A program made the position numbers and the translations under genes. A model generated the notes under the pieces. That model did no database searches and was not told the origin of the DNA. It saw nothing but the letters and a program-made list of their open reading frames with translations. Below are positions 1-9,331 of a stretch of DNA of 64,000 nucleotides, in pieces (within the stretch, counting starts at the first letter, position 1; each line of letters starts with the position of its first letter). This DNA comes from Pararhizobium_B sp963838155 (GTDB taxonomy: Bacteria; Pseudomonadota; Alphaproteobacteria; Rhizobiales; Rhizobiaceae), in the NCBI GenBank assembly GCA_963838155.1, contig CAWIQE010000013.1, forward strand, positions 1-64,000, in the 5' to 3' direction.

Positions 1-1889
1 ACCGGGGCGGTCCGTGGTCGAACGGGAGCGGGTCGAGGCGCGTCGCCGCCTGCCTCGGTGTGATCCTCAATGCACGGAGCGCGTTCAGGATGACGGCGAC
101 GTCAATCAGCTCCTGCAGAATCGCCCCCTGTACGGGCGTAAGATATCCCAGAGCGGCAGCAACCATCCCGGCCATGGAAAGGCCGATCCCGGCCGCGACG
201 CTTTCAAGCGCAATCCGGCGCGATCGTTGGGCGACCTCGATCCCCGGCAACAGACGGTCGAGGCGGTCGACCAGCAGGACCACATCCGCGGCCTCGGCCG
301 AGGCCGCGGCACCCCGTGCGCCCATGGCGACCCCGATGTCGGCCGCCGCCAGAGCGGGCGCGTCGTTGACGCCATCGCCCACCATCATGACCGGGCCATT
401 CTTGCGTTCTGTCAGGACCAGAAGCACCTTCTGGTCCGGTGTGAGTTCGGCCCGTACCGCGTCGAGCCCCAGTCCATCGGTCACGGCTTCCGCCACGGCG
501 CGGCGATCCCCGGTCGCCAGCAGGATGCGCCCGATCCCCATCCGACGCAGACCTGCCAGAAGCTCCGCGGTGCCCGACCGCAAGGCATCCGCCATCACCA
601 GGTGACCCACGAGCGCCCCGTCCACGCCCAGCGAGACGACCACCGAACCCGCTTCCGCGACCGAGCTCTCGACGTCGGCCAGACCGACCCGAGAGGCGAC
701 GAATCCCGCGCCGCCGACCACCACTTCCCGGCCGTCGACGGTCCCCGATATGCCTTCCCCGGGCGTCTCGACCACGTTTACGGGAACCGGCAGGGCGGCT
801 CCCCGCCCCAGGGCGGCGGCGACGATGGCCTGCGCGATCGGATGTTTCGAGGCCTGATCGAGGGCGGCGGCGAAATACAGGATCTCGTCCTCCGGCGTGC
901 CGCCCCTGGTGTCGATGGACGCGACTTGTGGGCGTCCGTCGGTCAAGCGTGCCGGTCTTGTCGAGGATCAGCGTCCTGATCCGGCCCAGCGCCTCGAGCG
1001 GTTTGGCGCCCTTGATCAGAACGCCGAATTGCGCCGCCCGCGACAGGCCGGCCACCAGCGCCACCGGCACGGCGAGGATCAGCGGGCAAGGTGTCGCGAC
1101 GACAAGCACCGCGACGGCGCGGATCGGGTCGCCGGTGAACCACCAGGCCGCTGTTGCAAGGGCAATGGTGACGACGAGGAACATCAGCGACCAGCGGTCG
1201 GCGAGGCGGGCCATCGGGGCCTTCGACGCCTGCGCCGTCTCGACCAGCCGCACGATCCCCGCATAGGTGCTGTCGGTGGCGCGCCGCGTGGCCCGCAGAT
1301 CGAACGCATCGCCGGCGTTGGTGGATCCACTCATCACATCCTGGCCCCGGTCCAGGCGCACGGGCATGGACTCGCCCGTCAGCGCCGACTGGTCCAGCAT
1401 CGCCCGGTCACCTTCGACCGTGCCATCGACGGATGCCACATCGCCGTGCCGGATCAGCAGGAGGTCGCCCGGCGCAATGTCGTCCAGCGGCACTTCGTCC
1501 AACGCGCCACCTCGGTACCGCGTCGCCGTCCGGGGCACGCGGGACAGAAGATCGCTCATCTCGCGGCGGGCGCGGCCCTCCGCAAAGCTCTCCAGAAAGG
1601 TGCCGCCCGAATACATCACGGCGACCACCGCCGCCGCGAGGGTCTCGCCGAACAGCAGGGCCGCCGCCATGGACAGCGCCGCCACGATGTCGAGCCCGAC
1701 TTCGCCTTTCGAAAGGCTGCGCACGATATCGACCAGCAGAGCGGCAAGCACGGGCAGGACGCCCGCCGACCAGGCAACAGCGGCCTGTTCCGGCAAGCCG
1801 GCGGCCCTCAGCGCAAGACCTGCAACGAGCCCAAGCGCGGCAATGGCCAAGAGAGCGGTCTTCAGGCGATCAAGAAGCAAGACGTTCAA
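1..1889 (-). pseudogene. Heavy-metal translocating P1B-type ATPase, frameshifted and cut by the left edge
   Basis: A membrane pump that would export or import a transition metal using ATP. In the upstream frame I see two N-terminal hydrophobic hairpins, the actuator motif LTGES, the membrane metal motif TPCP (instead of the usual CPC) and the phosphorylation motif DKTGTL. At 945-946 the frame breaks: dropping one base of the AA pair (TT on the coding strand) restores LTDGRP and a second frame that carries the hinge motif GDGVNDAPAL and two more membrane helices, reading on to position 1 without a stop. There is no N-terminal HMA metal-binding domain. The start is a TTG at 1889 with no clear ribosome site, so the true start is uncertain. 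The frameshift may be real decay or a sequencing error. Metal specificity is not deducible; the TPC motif argues against assigning copper. Confidence 0.85.
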
Positions 1890-2369
1890 TTTTCACACCA
1901 AAACACGCTCTAAACCCCGCAGTCGGAACGATCGGGCCGGCCATCGATCCCGTCGCGTCAGGTCGCCAGCCGCCGTAGCGGGAAAGCGGCCGAGGGACCT
2001 CTGCCTGCATCGTCGGTTCCCCGGTGGCGGCGATGCGACCCTCCATTGCGGCGGTCTTCGCTTCCGCCTTGTTCGAGCGGACGCAGCGGCAAAGCCGTCC
2101 CCTTGCCTCGGCGACGACGCGATATGGTCGCCGAAAGCGGGTCCGACGCCTTGATCTGGATCAGCCCTTGCGGTGGTGGACGCTCCCATCGTGGCCGATG
2201 CCGGCGTCCCGATTGGTGCGGTCCGGGCGTTGGGCGATGGGTTTATCCGGTCGAGCCGGATCGGGCCTCGTCGCGACCGGCGCCGCCCACCGGTCCACGA
2301 CCCTTGATGTCGAGGCGGGTCCTTGCCTATGGTTCATGCCGGAAGCCATAGTGACGCGGTTTTCTTTTT
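1890..2369. other. Intergenic stretch with no recognised gene
   Basis: About 480 bases between the divergent P-type ATPase and the secreted protein at 2370. Short open frames exist on both strands but show arginine/proline-rich, low-complexity translations typical of non-coding high-GC DNA. The stretch must hold the promoters of both neighbours; I could not place a convincing -35/-10 pair. Confidence 0.5.
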
Positions 2370-4166
2370 ATGCGGGACATGACGCAGACGACGGAAGGGA
2401 TTGCCTCGCCTCGACGCGGCTCCGAATCGATGCGGCGCGGCGCGGCGGGGGCGCTCGTGGCGCTGCTGGCGGCGGGCCCGGCGTTCGCGGGGTCTGCCCT
2501 CGCGCCGCTGCCCGGCCGCATTGCTGGCGCCGATGCGGCCGTGCCGCCGGGCTGGCGGCAGGAGGTCGTCGCCCGGGGCGATCTCGACGGCGACGGGCGC
2601 CCGGATCTCGCGCTCCTGTTGCGCGGGGACGATCCCGGGCTGGCGCCCACGGGATCCGGCGGCCGGCAAGTCGACGACAACCCGCGCGTTCTGGCCGTCT
2701 ATTTCGCGCAAAAGGGGGGCGGCTACCGGCTGGCGGCGCAGGATCGGCGGCTGGTCCCGGCCGGAATCGAGACGGACCACGACCCGATCACCGGGATCGC
2801 CGAGGGCGGGGTGACGATCGTCCGGGGGCTGTTGCAGGTGTCGCTCGGAACGTTCGGCAGTTCCGTCGGCTCGGACACCTTCACCTTCCGCTGGCAGAAG
2901 GACCGCTTCGTCCTGACCGGCTACGACAGCATCTCCACCAGCCGCACCACCAACGCCGTGACCGAGGACAGCTACAACTACCTCGCCGCGCGGCACAGGC
3001 ACAGCGTCGAGCGGACGAGCGACGCCGCGCCGGATATCGGCTGGAGCGACCTGCCGCGCCGCCGGGGCGAGGCCCTGTCCGAGATCGGCGACGGCCTGGC
3101 CTTCGACCCGCTGGCACCGCCGCCGATCCCGAAGGCGGCGTGGAGCTGGGCCGATGCGCCGAAGGAGGGCTATTCCGACGATCCGACCCTTCACGCCACG
3201 CAGGAGATCTGTGCCGGACTGCGGCACCTTCGCCCGCCCGCCGGCGACGTCCCGGGGCGTGGCGGGGGCGCCCCGGCCGGCCGCTGCGATTCGAGGGCGC
3301 TCTACTACGGTATCGGCGAGACGTCCGATCCGGCCAAGGCGCGCGCCTGCGCCTTCTACGAGATCGGCCGCGCCGACCTGGGCGAAGACCCGTTCTCGGG
3401 GATCGGGATGCTGATGACGATCTACGCCAACGGCCGCGGGGCTGCGCGCGACCTCGATCTCGCGACCGCCCTCGCCTGCCGCGTGCCGGGCGCACCGGCC
3501 GAACTCGATGGGCGGATCCGGCATCTCCAGGCGATGAAGGCGAACCCTTCCGAGGCCAAGACCTTCGACTATTGCGACGACATCACCAGCGGCCTCGCCG
3601 GCGCCCAGTGCGCCGCGCGCGACGCCGACATGGCCGATTCCAGGCGCGATGCGCGGATCGACGCCATGACGGCGGGTTGGCGCGAACCGGACCGCACGGC
3701 ATTCGCCCCGCTCCGCAGGGCGGCGGAGACCTACGCCCAGGTCAGCGCCGACAACGAGGTGGACATGAGCGGCACGGCCCGCGGCATGTTCGCGATCGAA
3801 CGGCGCGAGGCGGTGCTCGACGCCTTCGCGACGCTGCTCGCCAAGCTGGAGGCCGGCCATCTGCCGCCTGCCGGGAAAAGGGACGCGCGCCGCGCCGATG
3901 CCGCGCTGAACCGGGTCTACCGCAAGATCATGGCGATCCGCCTCGCCCCCGGCGACGTCTCCGGCTACCAGAGCGCCGACAGCCTGCCCTCGATCACAGT
4001 CACCCATGAAGGCATCCGCACGGCCGAGCGAGCCTGGATCGCCTATCGCGATGCCTGGACCGCCTTCGCGGCGCGCCGCTTTCCCGCGCTCGCCCCGGCG
4101 CGGCTCGCAGCCTATCTCACCCGCGAACGGATCAAGGACCTCGAACCCTTCGCTGAGGAGAACTGA
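2370..4166 (+). CDS. Secreted protein with FG-GAP-like and LprI-like (DUF1311) regions
   Basis: Predicted exported protein of 598 residues. A signal peptide begins at the internal Met21 (MRRGAAGALVALLAAGPAFA), so translation may start at 2430 rather than 2370; neither start has a strong ribosome site. About 45 residues later comes a DLDGDGRPDLAL segment, a calcium-loop pattern found in FG-GAP repeats. The middle is rich in cysteines (ICAGL, RACAFYEIG, LACRVP), and the last third resembles the lysozyme-inhibitor LprI/DUF1311 family: CDDITSGLAGAQC followed by ALNRVYRKIMA and RTAERAWIAYRDAW. The family role is inhibition of host lysozyme or unknown envelope functions; here the combination is only descriptive. 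It converges on arsC with 24 bases between stops. Confidence 0.7.
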   Translation: MRDMTQTTEGIASPRRGSESMRRGAAGALVALLAAGPAFAGSALAPLPGRIAGADAAVPPGWRQEVVARGDLDGDGRPDLALLLRGDDPGLAPTGSGGRQVDDNPRVLAVYFAQKGGGYRLAAQDRRLVPAGIETDHDPITGIAEGGVTIVRGLLQVSLGTFGSSVGSDTFTFRWQKDRFVLTGYDSISTSRTTNAVTEDSYNYLAARHRHSVERTSDAAPDIGWSDLPRRRGEALSEIGDGLAFDPLAPPPIPKAAWSWADAPKEGYSDDPTLHATQEICAGLRHLRPPAGDVPGRGGGAPAGRCDSRALYYGIGETSDPAKARACAFYEIGRADLGEDPFSGIGMLMTIYANGRGAARDLDLATALACRVPGAPAELDGRIRHLQAMKANPSEAKTFDYCDDITSGLAGAQCAARDADMADSRRDARIDAMTAGWREPDRTAFAPLRRAAETYAQVSADNEVDMSGTARGMFAIERREAVLDAFATLLAKLEAGHLPPAGKRDARRADAALNRVYRKIMAIRLAPGDVSGYQSADSLPSITVTHEGIRTAERAWIAYRDAWTAFAARRFPALAPARLAAYLTRERIKDLEPFAEEN

Positions 4167-4190
4167 CCGGAGGGGCCGGCGACGCCGCCC

Positions 4191-4610
4191 CTATTCGAAG
4201 CCGGCCTTTCGCGGCGGAACCACTTGCCCGTCCTCCTTGGCGAACGTGCCGATATCGGGGTTCACGAGGATGTCGAGCACGACCTCGGACGGCCGGCAGA
4301 GCCGCACGCCTTTTTCCGTGACCACGATCGGGCGATTGATGAGGATCGGATGCGCCGTCATGGCGTCGAGAATCTCGTCCTCGCCGAGCGACGGTTCGTC
4401 GAGGCCGAGTTCATCGTAGGGCGTGCCCTTGCGGCGGAGAAGCTCGCGGGCGGACATTCCCATCGCCGCAAGCAGTTCCTTCAGCCGTTCCCGGCTCGGC
4501 GGGTCGACGAGGTACTCGACGATCTCCGGTTCGGCACCGGCGGCCCGGATCATCGCCAGCGTGTTGCGCGACGTGCCGCATTTGGGATTGTGATAAATGG
4601 TGACGCTCAT
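4191..4610 (-). CDS. arsC: Arsenate reductase, glutaredoxin-coupled ArsC type
   Basis: Reduces arsenate to arsenite in the cytoplasm with glutathione/glutaredoxin as electron source. The 139-residue protein opens with MSVTIYHNPKCGTSRNTL, which contains the catalytic Cys11 and the anion-binding residues of the ArsC/Spx thioredoxin-like fold. Further conserved elements are the YLVDPPS turn, the TAHPILINRPIV segment holding the second conserved arginine, and a C-terminal RPSEVVLDIL. Length matches the family (about 140). I start at the ATG at 4608-4610 because the longer frame adds 27 non-conserved residues ahead of the invariant N-terminus. No ars regulator or efflux pump is adjacent, so this may be a housekeeping ArsC/YffB-like member instead of part of a resistance operon. 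Confidence 0.9.
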   Translation of the reverse strand: MSVTIYHNPKCGTSRNTLAMIRAAGAEPEIVEYLVDPPSRERLKELLAAMGMSARELLRRKGTPYDELGLDEPSLGEDEILDAMTAHPILINRPIVVTEKGVRLCRPSEVVLDILVNPDIGTFAKEDGQVVPPRKAGFE

Positions 4611-4719
4611 TGCGCACGGCCCTCCTGCAAGGTTCGGGCACCGACCGCCCGGCCCCTCTCGTAGCAGCTCTTCGAGCGGTCTACGATCCACACGACCGAC
4701 CTATGGTCGTGAACGGCCC

Positions 4720-5999
4720 GAGACATAGGTGACGTTTTGTACCGGACACATGGGTAACACTTTCCCTTTTTCGGGGGAGATGTTGATGCCGTGGAGAGAG
4801 TGTTCGGTGATGGAGGAACGTATGCGCTTTGTCGCTCGGCTTCTCGAGGGAGAGGGCATGAGTGACGTGTGCCGGGAATTCGGCATCTCGCGGAAGACCG
4901 GCTACAAGATTTTCAACCGCTACAAGGAAGACGGCCTGGAGGCGCTCGCCGACCGGTCGCGGCGGCCGGTCAGATACGCCAACCAGTTGCCCGGCCAGAT
5001 CGAGCGGCTGATCGTCGAGACGAAGCGGGAGAAGCCGCACTGGGGTGCCAGGAAGATCCGGGAGCTCCTGGTGCGCCGACTGGCCGGCGACGTGCGCATT
5101 CCGGCCAGGAGCACGGTGCACGCGGTGCTCGACCGCCATGGCCTTGTGAGCCAGGCCCGCAAGAGGCACCGGGCTCGCAAGGCCATGGGCACGCCGCTCT
5201 CGCAGGCGGTGGCGCCCAACGACCTGTGGTGCGCCGACTTCAAGGGCGAGTTCAAGCTCGGCAACGGCCGCTACTGTTACCCCCTGACGGTCACCGACCA
5301 GGCCTCCCGCTACCTGCTTGTCGCCGAAGCCCTTGAAACGACGAAGGAAGCGCCGGTCATCGAGGCCTTCATCCGCCTCTTCAGGGACCGCGGCCTGCCG
5401 CAGGCGATCCGAAGCGACAATGGCGTCCCCTTCGCCAGCCCGAACGGCCTCTACAATCTCTCCAGGCTGTCGGTCTGGTGGCTGAGGCTCGGCATCGCAA
5501 TCGAGCGCATCAGGCCGGGGCGGCCCCAGGAGAACGGCCGGCATGAGCGCATGCATCGAACCCTGAAGCAGGAGACCGCCCGGCCGCCGGCCATGAACGC
5601 GCTCCAGCAACAGGCACGGTTCGACGCCTTTATCAGCGAATTCAACGATGAACGCCCCCACGAGGCGCTCGCCATGAAGCTGCCGGCCGAGCGCTACGCA
5701 CCCTCTTCACGGCCCTATCACGGCCTGCCGGACCTGACCTACCCCTTCCACGACAAGGACATCATGGTCACCGCATGCGGACGCATCTGCATGCACCGCA
5801 AGAAGATCAACATATCGACGGTGCTTGCCGGTCAGAGGCTTGGAATCAAGGAGGTGGACGACGGCATTTGGCTGATAAGCTTCATGCAGTACGATCTCGG
5901 TTATATCGACCTGGAACAGAGGACATTGCAAACCATCGACAGCCCGTTCGGCACGAGGCTGTCACCCATGTCTTAGGTACGATCTGTTACCCATGTCTC
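4720..5999 (+). mobile_element. IS481-family insertion sequence
   Basis: A complete-looking insertion sequence of about 1.28 kb carrying one transposase. The ends form an imperfect inverted repeat: the left end reads GAGACATAGGTGAC then TTGTAC, and the complement of the right end reads GAGACATGGGTAAC then TCGTAC; further in, both ends repeat an ACATGGGT motif. I cannot see an unambiguous target duplication in the flanks (left CGGCCC, right CGGGCT), so the exact borders are uncertain by a few bases. It lies between arsC and the 3' side of tRNA-Arg. Confidence 0.8.
4786..5976 (+). CDS. IS481-family transposase (DDE integrase core)
   Basis: Cuts and joins the ends of the surrounding insertion sequence. 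The 396-residue protein has an N-terminal helix-turn-helix (CREFGISRKTGYKIFNRYK) and an RNase-H-like DDE core with Asp151 in WCADFKGEF, Asp211 in RSDNGVPF and Glu249 in RPQENGRHER, followed by the HRTLKQE helix. I prefer the ATG at 4786 (MPWRECSVM): it has GGGGGAGA just upstream and matches how this transposase group usually begins; a longer frame from 4729 would start inside the left inverted repeat. The stop lies about 23 bases inside the right end. The frame is intact, so the element may still be mobile. Confidence 0.9.
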   Translation: MPWRECSVMEERMRFVARLLEGEGMSDVCREFGISRKTGYKIFNRYKEDGLEALADRSRRPVRYANQLPGQIERLIVETKREKPHWGARKIRELLVRRLAGDVRIPARSTVHAVLDRHGLVSQARKRHRARKAMGTPLSQAVAPNDLWCADFKGEFKLGNGRYCYPLTVTDQASRYLLVAEALETTKEAPVIEAFIRLFRDRGLPQAIRSDNGVPFASPNGLYNLSRLSVWWLRLGIAIERIRPGRPQENGRHERMHRTLKQETARPPAMNALQQQARFDAFISEFNDERPHEALAMKLPAERYAPSSRPYHGLPDLTYPFHDKDIMVTACGRICMHRKKINISTVLAGQRLGIKEVDDGIWLISFMQYDLGYIDLEQRTLQTIDSPFGTRLSPMS

Positions 6000-6020
6000 C
6001 GGGCTGTACATCGGGGAGAG

Positions 6021-6097
6021 TGGCGCGCCCGAAAGGATTCGAACCTCTGACCCCCAGATTCGTAGTCTGGTGCTCTATCCAGCTGAGCTACGGGCGC
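6021..6097 (-). tRNA. tRNA-Arg, anticodon ACG
   Basis: A full cloverleaf reads on the minus strand from 6097: acceptor GCGCCCG paired with CGGGCGC, D arm GCTC-AGCTGGATA-GAGC, anticodon stem CCAGA/TCTGG with loop CTACGAA (anticodon ACG, decoding CGN after A34 deamination), five-base variable loop, and T arm AGAGG-TTCGAAT-CCTTT. The discriminator is G and the CCA end is encoded (6021-6023). The insertion sequence ends about 20 bases beyond its 3' end. Confidence 0.97.
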
Positions 6098-6208
6098 CTG
6101 CGCGGGTGTTTGAGCGCCGCGCGACCGAGTACCTAATTGACCGGACGGCGGATTGCAAGCCGGGGCGGGGCAAAAACTGGCGGGGCGGGGGCCGTGTTTC
6201 CGGGGGGG

Positions 6209-7684
6209 TCAGCCGATGCCGCGGAAGCGCTTCAGGTCCACCGGCTGGTCGGGAAGCGTAATGCGGAAGGCCGTTCCCGGCGCGGCTTTCTCGACGAGTT
6301 CGATGGCGCCGCCGTGGGCCGTCACGAGCTCGCGGGCGATGGCGAGGCCGAGGCCGGTGCCGCCGGCGCGCGCCGAACCGCGGAAGGGCGAGAACAGGTT
6401 CTCGCGCGCCTTCGCCGGCATGCCGGGGCCGGTATCGTCGATGACGATCGTCGCCACGCTTCCGTGACGCTCCGCCGAAACGGTGATCCGGCGCACGAGC
6501 GCGGGATCGCTGCGGTCGTCCGCCTGCATCGCCTGGTAGGCGTTGCGCGCGAGGTTGTACATGACGCGGAAGAGCTGTTCGCTGTCGGCCTCCACTTCGA
6601 GGTCCCGCGGGACGTCGACGACGAACTCGATGCCGGAGTCGCGGTCCGACGTCAGGAGATCGCGCACGTCTCCCACGAGCGCCGCCAGCTTGAGATAGCG
6701 CCGTTTCGGCTCGGGCTCCTGCGTGCGGCCGTAGGCCATCACCTCGCGCGTGTAGCCCACGGCGCGGTCGATGGTCCGCAGGAGCTTCGGTGCCAGCCGC
6801 TTGACCACCGGGTCGTTGACCGTGGCGAGGCGGTCCGAGATCAGCTGGGCGGAGGAAAGGATGTTGCGCATGTCGTGATTGATCTTGGAGACGGCGAGGC
6901 CAAGCTCGGCGAGGTTCTTTTGTTCCTTCAGCATCCGGTGAAGCTCGCTTTCCATGGCCGCCAGATGCCGCTCGGCGATGCCGATCTCGTCGTTCTGCGC
7001 ACCCGGGCGGATGATGCGGCCCGCATCCTGCGGGGCTTCGGAGAAGGCGCGCATGCTGTCCGTCATGCGTCGGATGGGCCGGATCATCATCCGGTTGATC
7101 GCGAAGAAGACGAGGCTGGCGGTGATCAGCGAGATGAGCAGCGACAGCCCCAGCACGTTGCGCGAATAGACCAGCATGGCGTGCCGGAGGGTTCCGTCGT
7201 CGAGCACCATGTCGAGCACCATGGCGCTTTCGCCGACCGGGCCGTAGACCCGGATCGCGCGGTTTCCGCCGAAGATCAGTTCGTCGAAGGCCGCCACGAT
7301 CGCCGAGGCCGGGTTGGTGGCGGCGAGGTCGTAGCTCGCTGCGATGCTGTCCGGCATGTCTCTGGCCGAGGCGATCAGGCGCGTCGTGCCGTCCTTGCGA
7401 AGCGCGATCGCCTTCGTCCCGGTCGCCATCAGCGCCTCCTTCTGGAGCTCTTCGGGCAGCCGGACGTTGCGGAGCCCGTCGATGATCACGCTGGTGCCGG
7501 CAGCCTTGTTCAGCTGGTCGTTGAGCCACCGCACGCGCATGTTGGCGACCGAGGGGACGAAGATCAGCACCTCCGCCATCATCACGAAGAGAACCGTCAG
7601 GAGGAGCAGCTTGCGCGACAGGCTGTGCCCTGGGAGTTCATCGAAAGTGGCAATCCGGCCGTGGCCGACGTCGTCCCTCGTCAT
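6209..7684 (-). CDS. Membrane-bound sensor histidine kinase
   Basis: Autophosphorylating signal-transduction kinase of 491 residues. It has a first membrane helix at about 25-44, a periplasmic sensing region of some 125 residues with no recognised fold, a second helix at about 174-197, then a HAMP-like linker. The phosphoacceptor is His270 in SKINHDMRNILSS; the ATP-binding region shows the N box around Asn381 (YNLARNAYQAM), G1 DDTGPGM near 416-422 and G2 GGTGLGL near 441-447. I start at the ATG at 7682-7684, 74 bases after the flavoprotein stop, so the two genes are probably co-transcribed. No response regulator is nearby, making it an orphan kinase whose signal and partner are unknown. Confidence 0.9.
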   Translation of the reverse strand: MTRDDVGHGRIATFDELPGHSLSRKLLLLTVLFVMMAEVLIFVPSVANMRVRWLNDQLNKAAGTSVIIDGLRNVRLPEELQKEALMATGTKAIALRKDGTTRLIASARDMPDSIAASYDLAATNPASAIVAAFDELIFGGNRAIRVYGPVGESAMVLDMVLDDGTLRHAMLVYSRNVLGLSLLISLITASLVFFAINRMMIRPIRRMTDSMRAFSEAPQDAGRIIRPGAQNDEIGIAERHLAAMESELHRMLKEQKNLAELGLAVSKINHDMRNILSSAQLISDRLATVNDPVVKRLAPKLLRTIDRAVGYTREVMAYGRTQEPEPKRRYLKLAALVGDVRDLLTSDRDSGIEFVVDVPRDLEVEADSEQLFRVMYNLARNAYQAMQADDRSDPALVRRITVSAERHGSVATIVIDDTGPGMPAKARENLFSPFRGSARAGGTGLGLAIARELVTAHGGAIELVEKAAPGTAFRITLPDQPVDLKRFRGIG

Positions 7685-7758
7685 CGCGTCGCTTCGTCCC
7701 CGGTGCGATTGCCTGCGACCCCGCCGCAGCCGGCCCTCGAAGCCGCCGTCCGGCCGAC

Positions 7759-9186
7759 CTAGCCGAACCGGGCCAAAAAGCGCACGAGCCGACGCACCGA
7801 CGGCTTGCGCGTCACCGGCGCATAATAGGCGAGGGCGGCGCGTTTTCCAATCTCGCTCATCGTCGGATAGGGCGCGATGTAGCTCCTCAAATCGGCGACG
7901 GTCAGACGCTTGCCGACGGCGAGCGACCACATGTTGATCATTTCGCCCGCACCGGCGCCGAGGATGGACGCCCCGAGGATGCGGCCCTTCCGGTCGGTGA
8001 CGATCTTGATCATGCCCTCCGTCAGCCGTTCCGCCTGGGCGCGGTCGTTCTCGGCGAACGGCCAGCGCAGCACCCGGACCGCTCCCCGCCGGCGCGCCTC
8101 GGATTCGCCGAGGCCGACATGGGCGAGTTCGGGGTCGGTGAAGGTCACGCGCGGTAAGCCTTCCAGCTTCGCCCGCGCCGGCAGGCGAAAGAGGATCTGC
8201 TGGACGACGAGGCCGGCGTGGTAGCTCCCGGCGTGGGTGAGGCGCGGGCTGCCCGCCACGACGTCGCCGACGGCGTATGCGCGCCGGTTGGAGGTGCGCA
8301 GGCCCGGGCCGACCTCGATGCCCTGCGCGCCGTAGGCGATGCCCGCCGCCTCCAAACCCAGGCCCTCGGTTCGCGGCGCGCGCCCGGTCGCGACGAGCAG
8401 CGCGTCGCCCTCGACCCGATGCGTCGCCCCGCCCTCCTCGACCATGAGGACCACGCCGCCTTCGCCGAGGCGCTCTGCGGAGCGGACGGTAGCACGCTGG
8501 TGGATCGTCACGCCCTCCGACGCCAGCCTTTCCAGGAGCACCGCCACGAGCTCGGGGTCGTCCCCGCCGAGCGCCGCTGCGGCTTCCACGACGGTGACGT
8601 CGCAGCCGAGGCGGCGGTGCGCCTGCGCCATTTCCATGCCGACCGGACCGCCGCCGACGATCAGGAGGCGTTCGGGCCGGCGATCGAGCTGGAACAGCGT
8701 CTCGTTGGTCAGGTAGGGCACGTCGGAAAGGCCGGGAATCGGCGGCACCGCGGCCGTCGAGCCGGTGGCGACGACGAAGCGGCGTGCCCGGATCGCCAGC
8801 CCGCCGGCAACCACCGTGCGGGGATCGACGAAGGCGGCGCTCTCCCGGACGACCCGCACGCCCATGGCTGTGAAGCGTTCGGCCGAATCGTTGGGCGCGA
8901 TCCGATCGATGACGGAGCGCACATGGGCATGGACCTGGCCGAAATCCGCCGTACCGGCGCCCGCGTCTATTCCGAAGGCCGGCGCCTGGCCGGCCGCATG
9001 CGCATGCCGCGCCGCCGCGATCAGGGCCTTGGAGGGCACGCAGCCGGTGTTGAGGCACTCCCCGCCCATCTCGCCGCGTTCGATCAGCACGACCGCCACG
9101 CCGAAGGCGGCCGCCGCGGCGGCCACCGTCAGCCCCGCGGAGCCGGCGCCTATGACGCAGATGTCGGGCGTGATGGTTTCGGACAT
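7759..9186 (-). CDS. FAD-dependent disulfide oxidoreductase, mercuric reductase/dihydrolipoamide dehydrogenase-like
   Basis: A flavoprotein of the class I pyridine nucleotide-disulfide family, 475 residues. The N-terminal dinucleotide motif is VIGAGSAG (about 11-18), the redox-active pair is Cys44 and Cys49 in GGECLNTGCVPSKAL, and a second Rossmann motif for NAD(P)H reads GGGPVGMEMA. The C-terminal dimer segment reads APYPTMSEIGKRAAL; the HPT/S-E catalytic His of lipoamide dehydrogenases is replaced by Tyr-Pro, as in mercuric-reductase-like proteins, but there is no N-terminal HMA domain and no C-terminal Cys pair, so true MerA activity is unlikely. A TVP38/TMEM64 membrane protein lies just upstream, a pairing often seen for this subgroup. 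Two palindromes upstream suggest repressor control. Substrate unknown. Confidence 0.88.
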   Translation of the reverse strand: MSETITPDICVIGAGSAGLTVAAAAAAFGVAVVLIERGEMGGECLNTGCVPSKALIAAARHAHAAGQAPAFGIDAGAGTADFGQVHAHVRSVIDRIAPNDSAERFTAMGVRVVRESAAFVDPRTVVAGGLAIRARRFVVATGSTAAVPPIPGLSDVPYLTNETLFQLDRRPERLLIVGGGPVGMEMAQAHRRLGCDVTVVEAAAALGGDDPELVAVLLERLASEGVTIHQRATVRSAERLGEGGVVLMVEEGGATHRVEGDALLVATGRAPRTEGLGLEAAGIAYGAQGIEVGPGLRTSNRRAYAVGDVVAGSPRLTHAGSYHAGLVVQQILFRLPARAKLEGLPRVTFTDPELAHVGLGESEARRRGAVRVLRWPFAENDRAQAERLTEGMIKIVTDRKGRILGASILGAGAGEMINMWSLAVGKRLTVADLRSYIAPYPTMSEIGKRAALAYYAPVTRKPSVRRLVRFLARFG

Positions 9187-9262
9187 GAGGCGGGCTCCCG
9201 TTCGGTGGCCGCGGGGCGGCGATTCGTCTCGCGGCAGGTCGGCCGCATTCCAGTGGTCTGAC

Positions 9263-9289
9263 CCAAACGGATGGTACCCGTCCGTTTGG
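9263..9289. promoter_or_regulatory. GGTACC-centred dyad, candidate repressor operator (proximal copy)
   Basis: A 27-base near-perfect palindrome with arms CCAAACGGA and TCCGTTTGG around TGGTACCCG, 76 bases upstream of the flavoprotein start codon. It shares the pattern CCWAACRGATGGTACC with the second dyad at 9332-9357. Size and symmetry fit a TetR-type dimer operator; the regulator is not in this window. Confidence 0.6.
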
Positions 9290-9331
9290 AAAAGTCAGCC
9301 CACAAGCTATTGATCCGGTGGGGCGATTTTT

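Noticed and set aside
1893..2189. A 98-codon open frame on the minus strand upstream of the P-type ATPase
   Set aside because: Arg/Pro/Ala low-complexity translation, no ribosome site and no motif.
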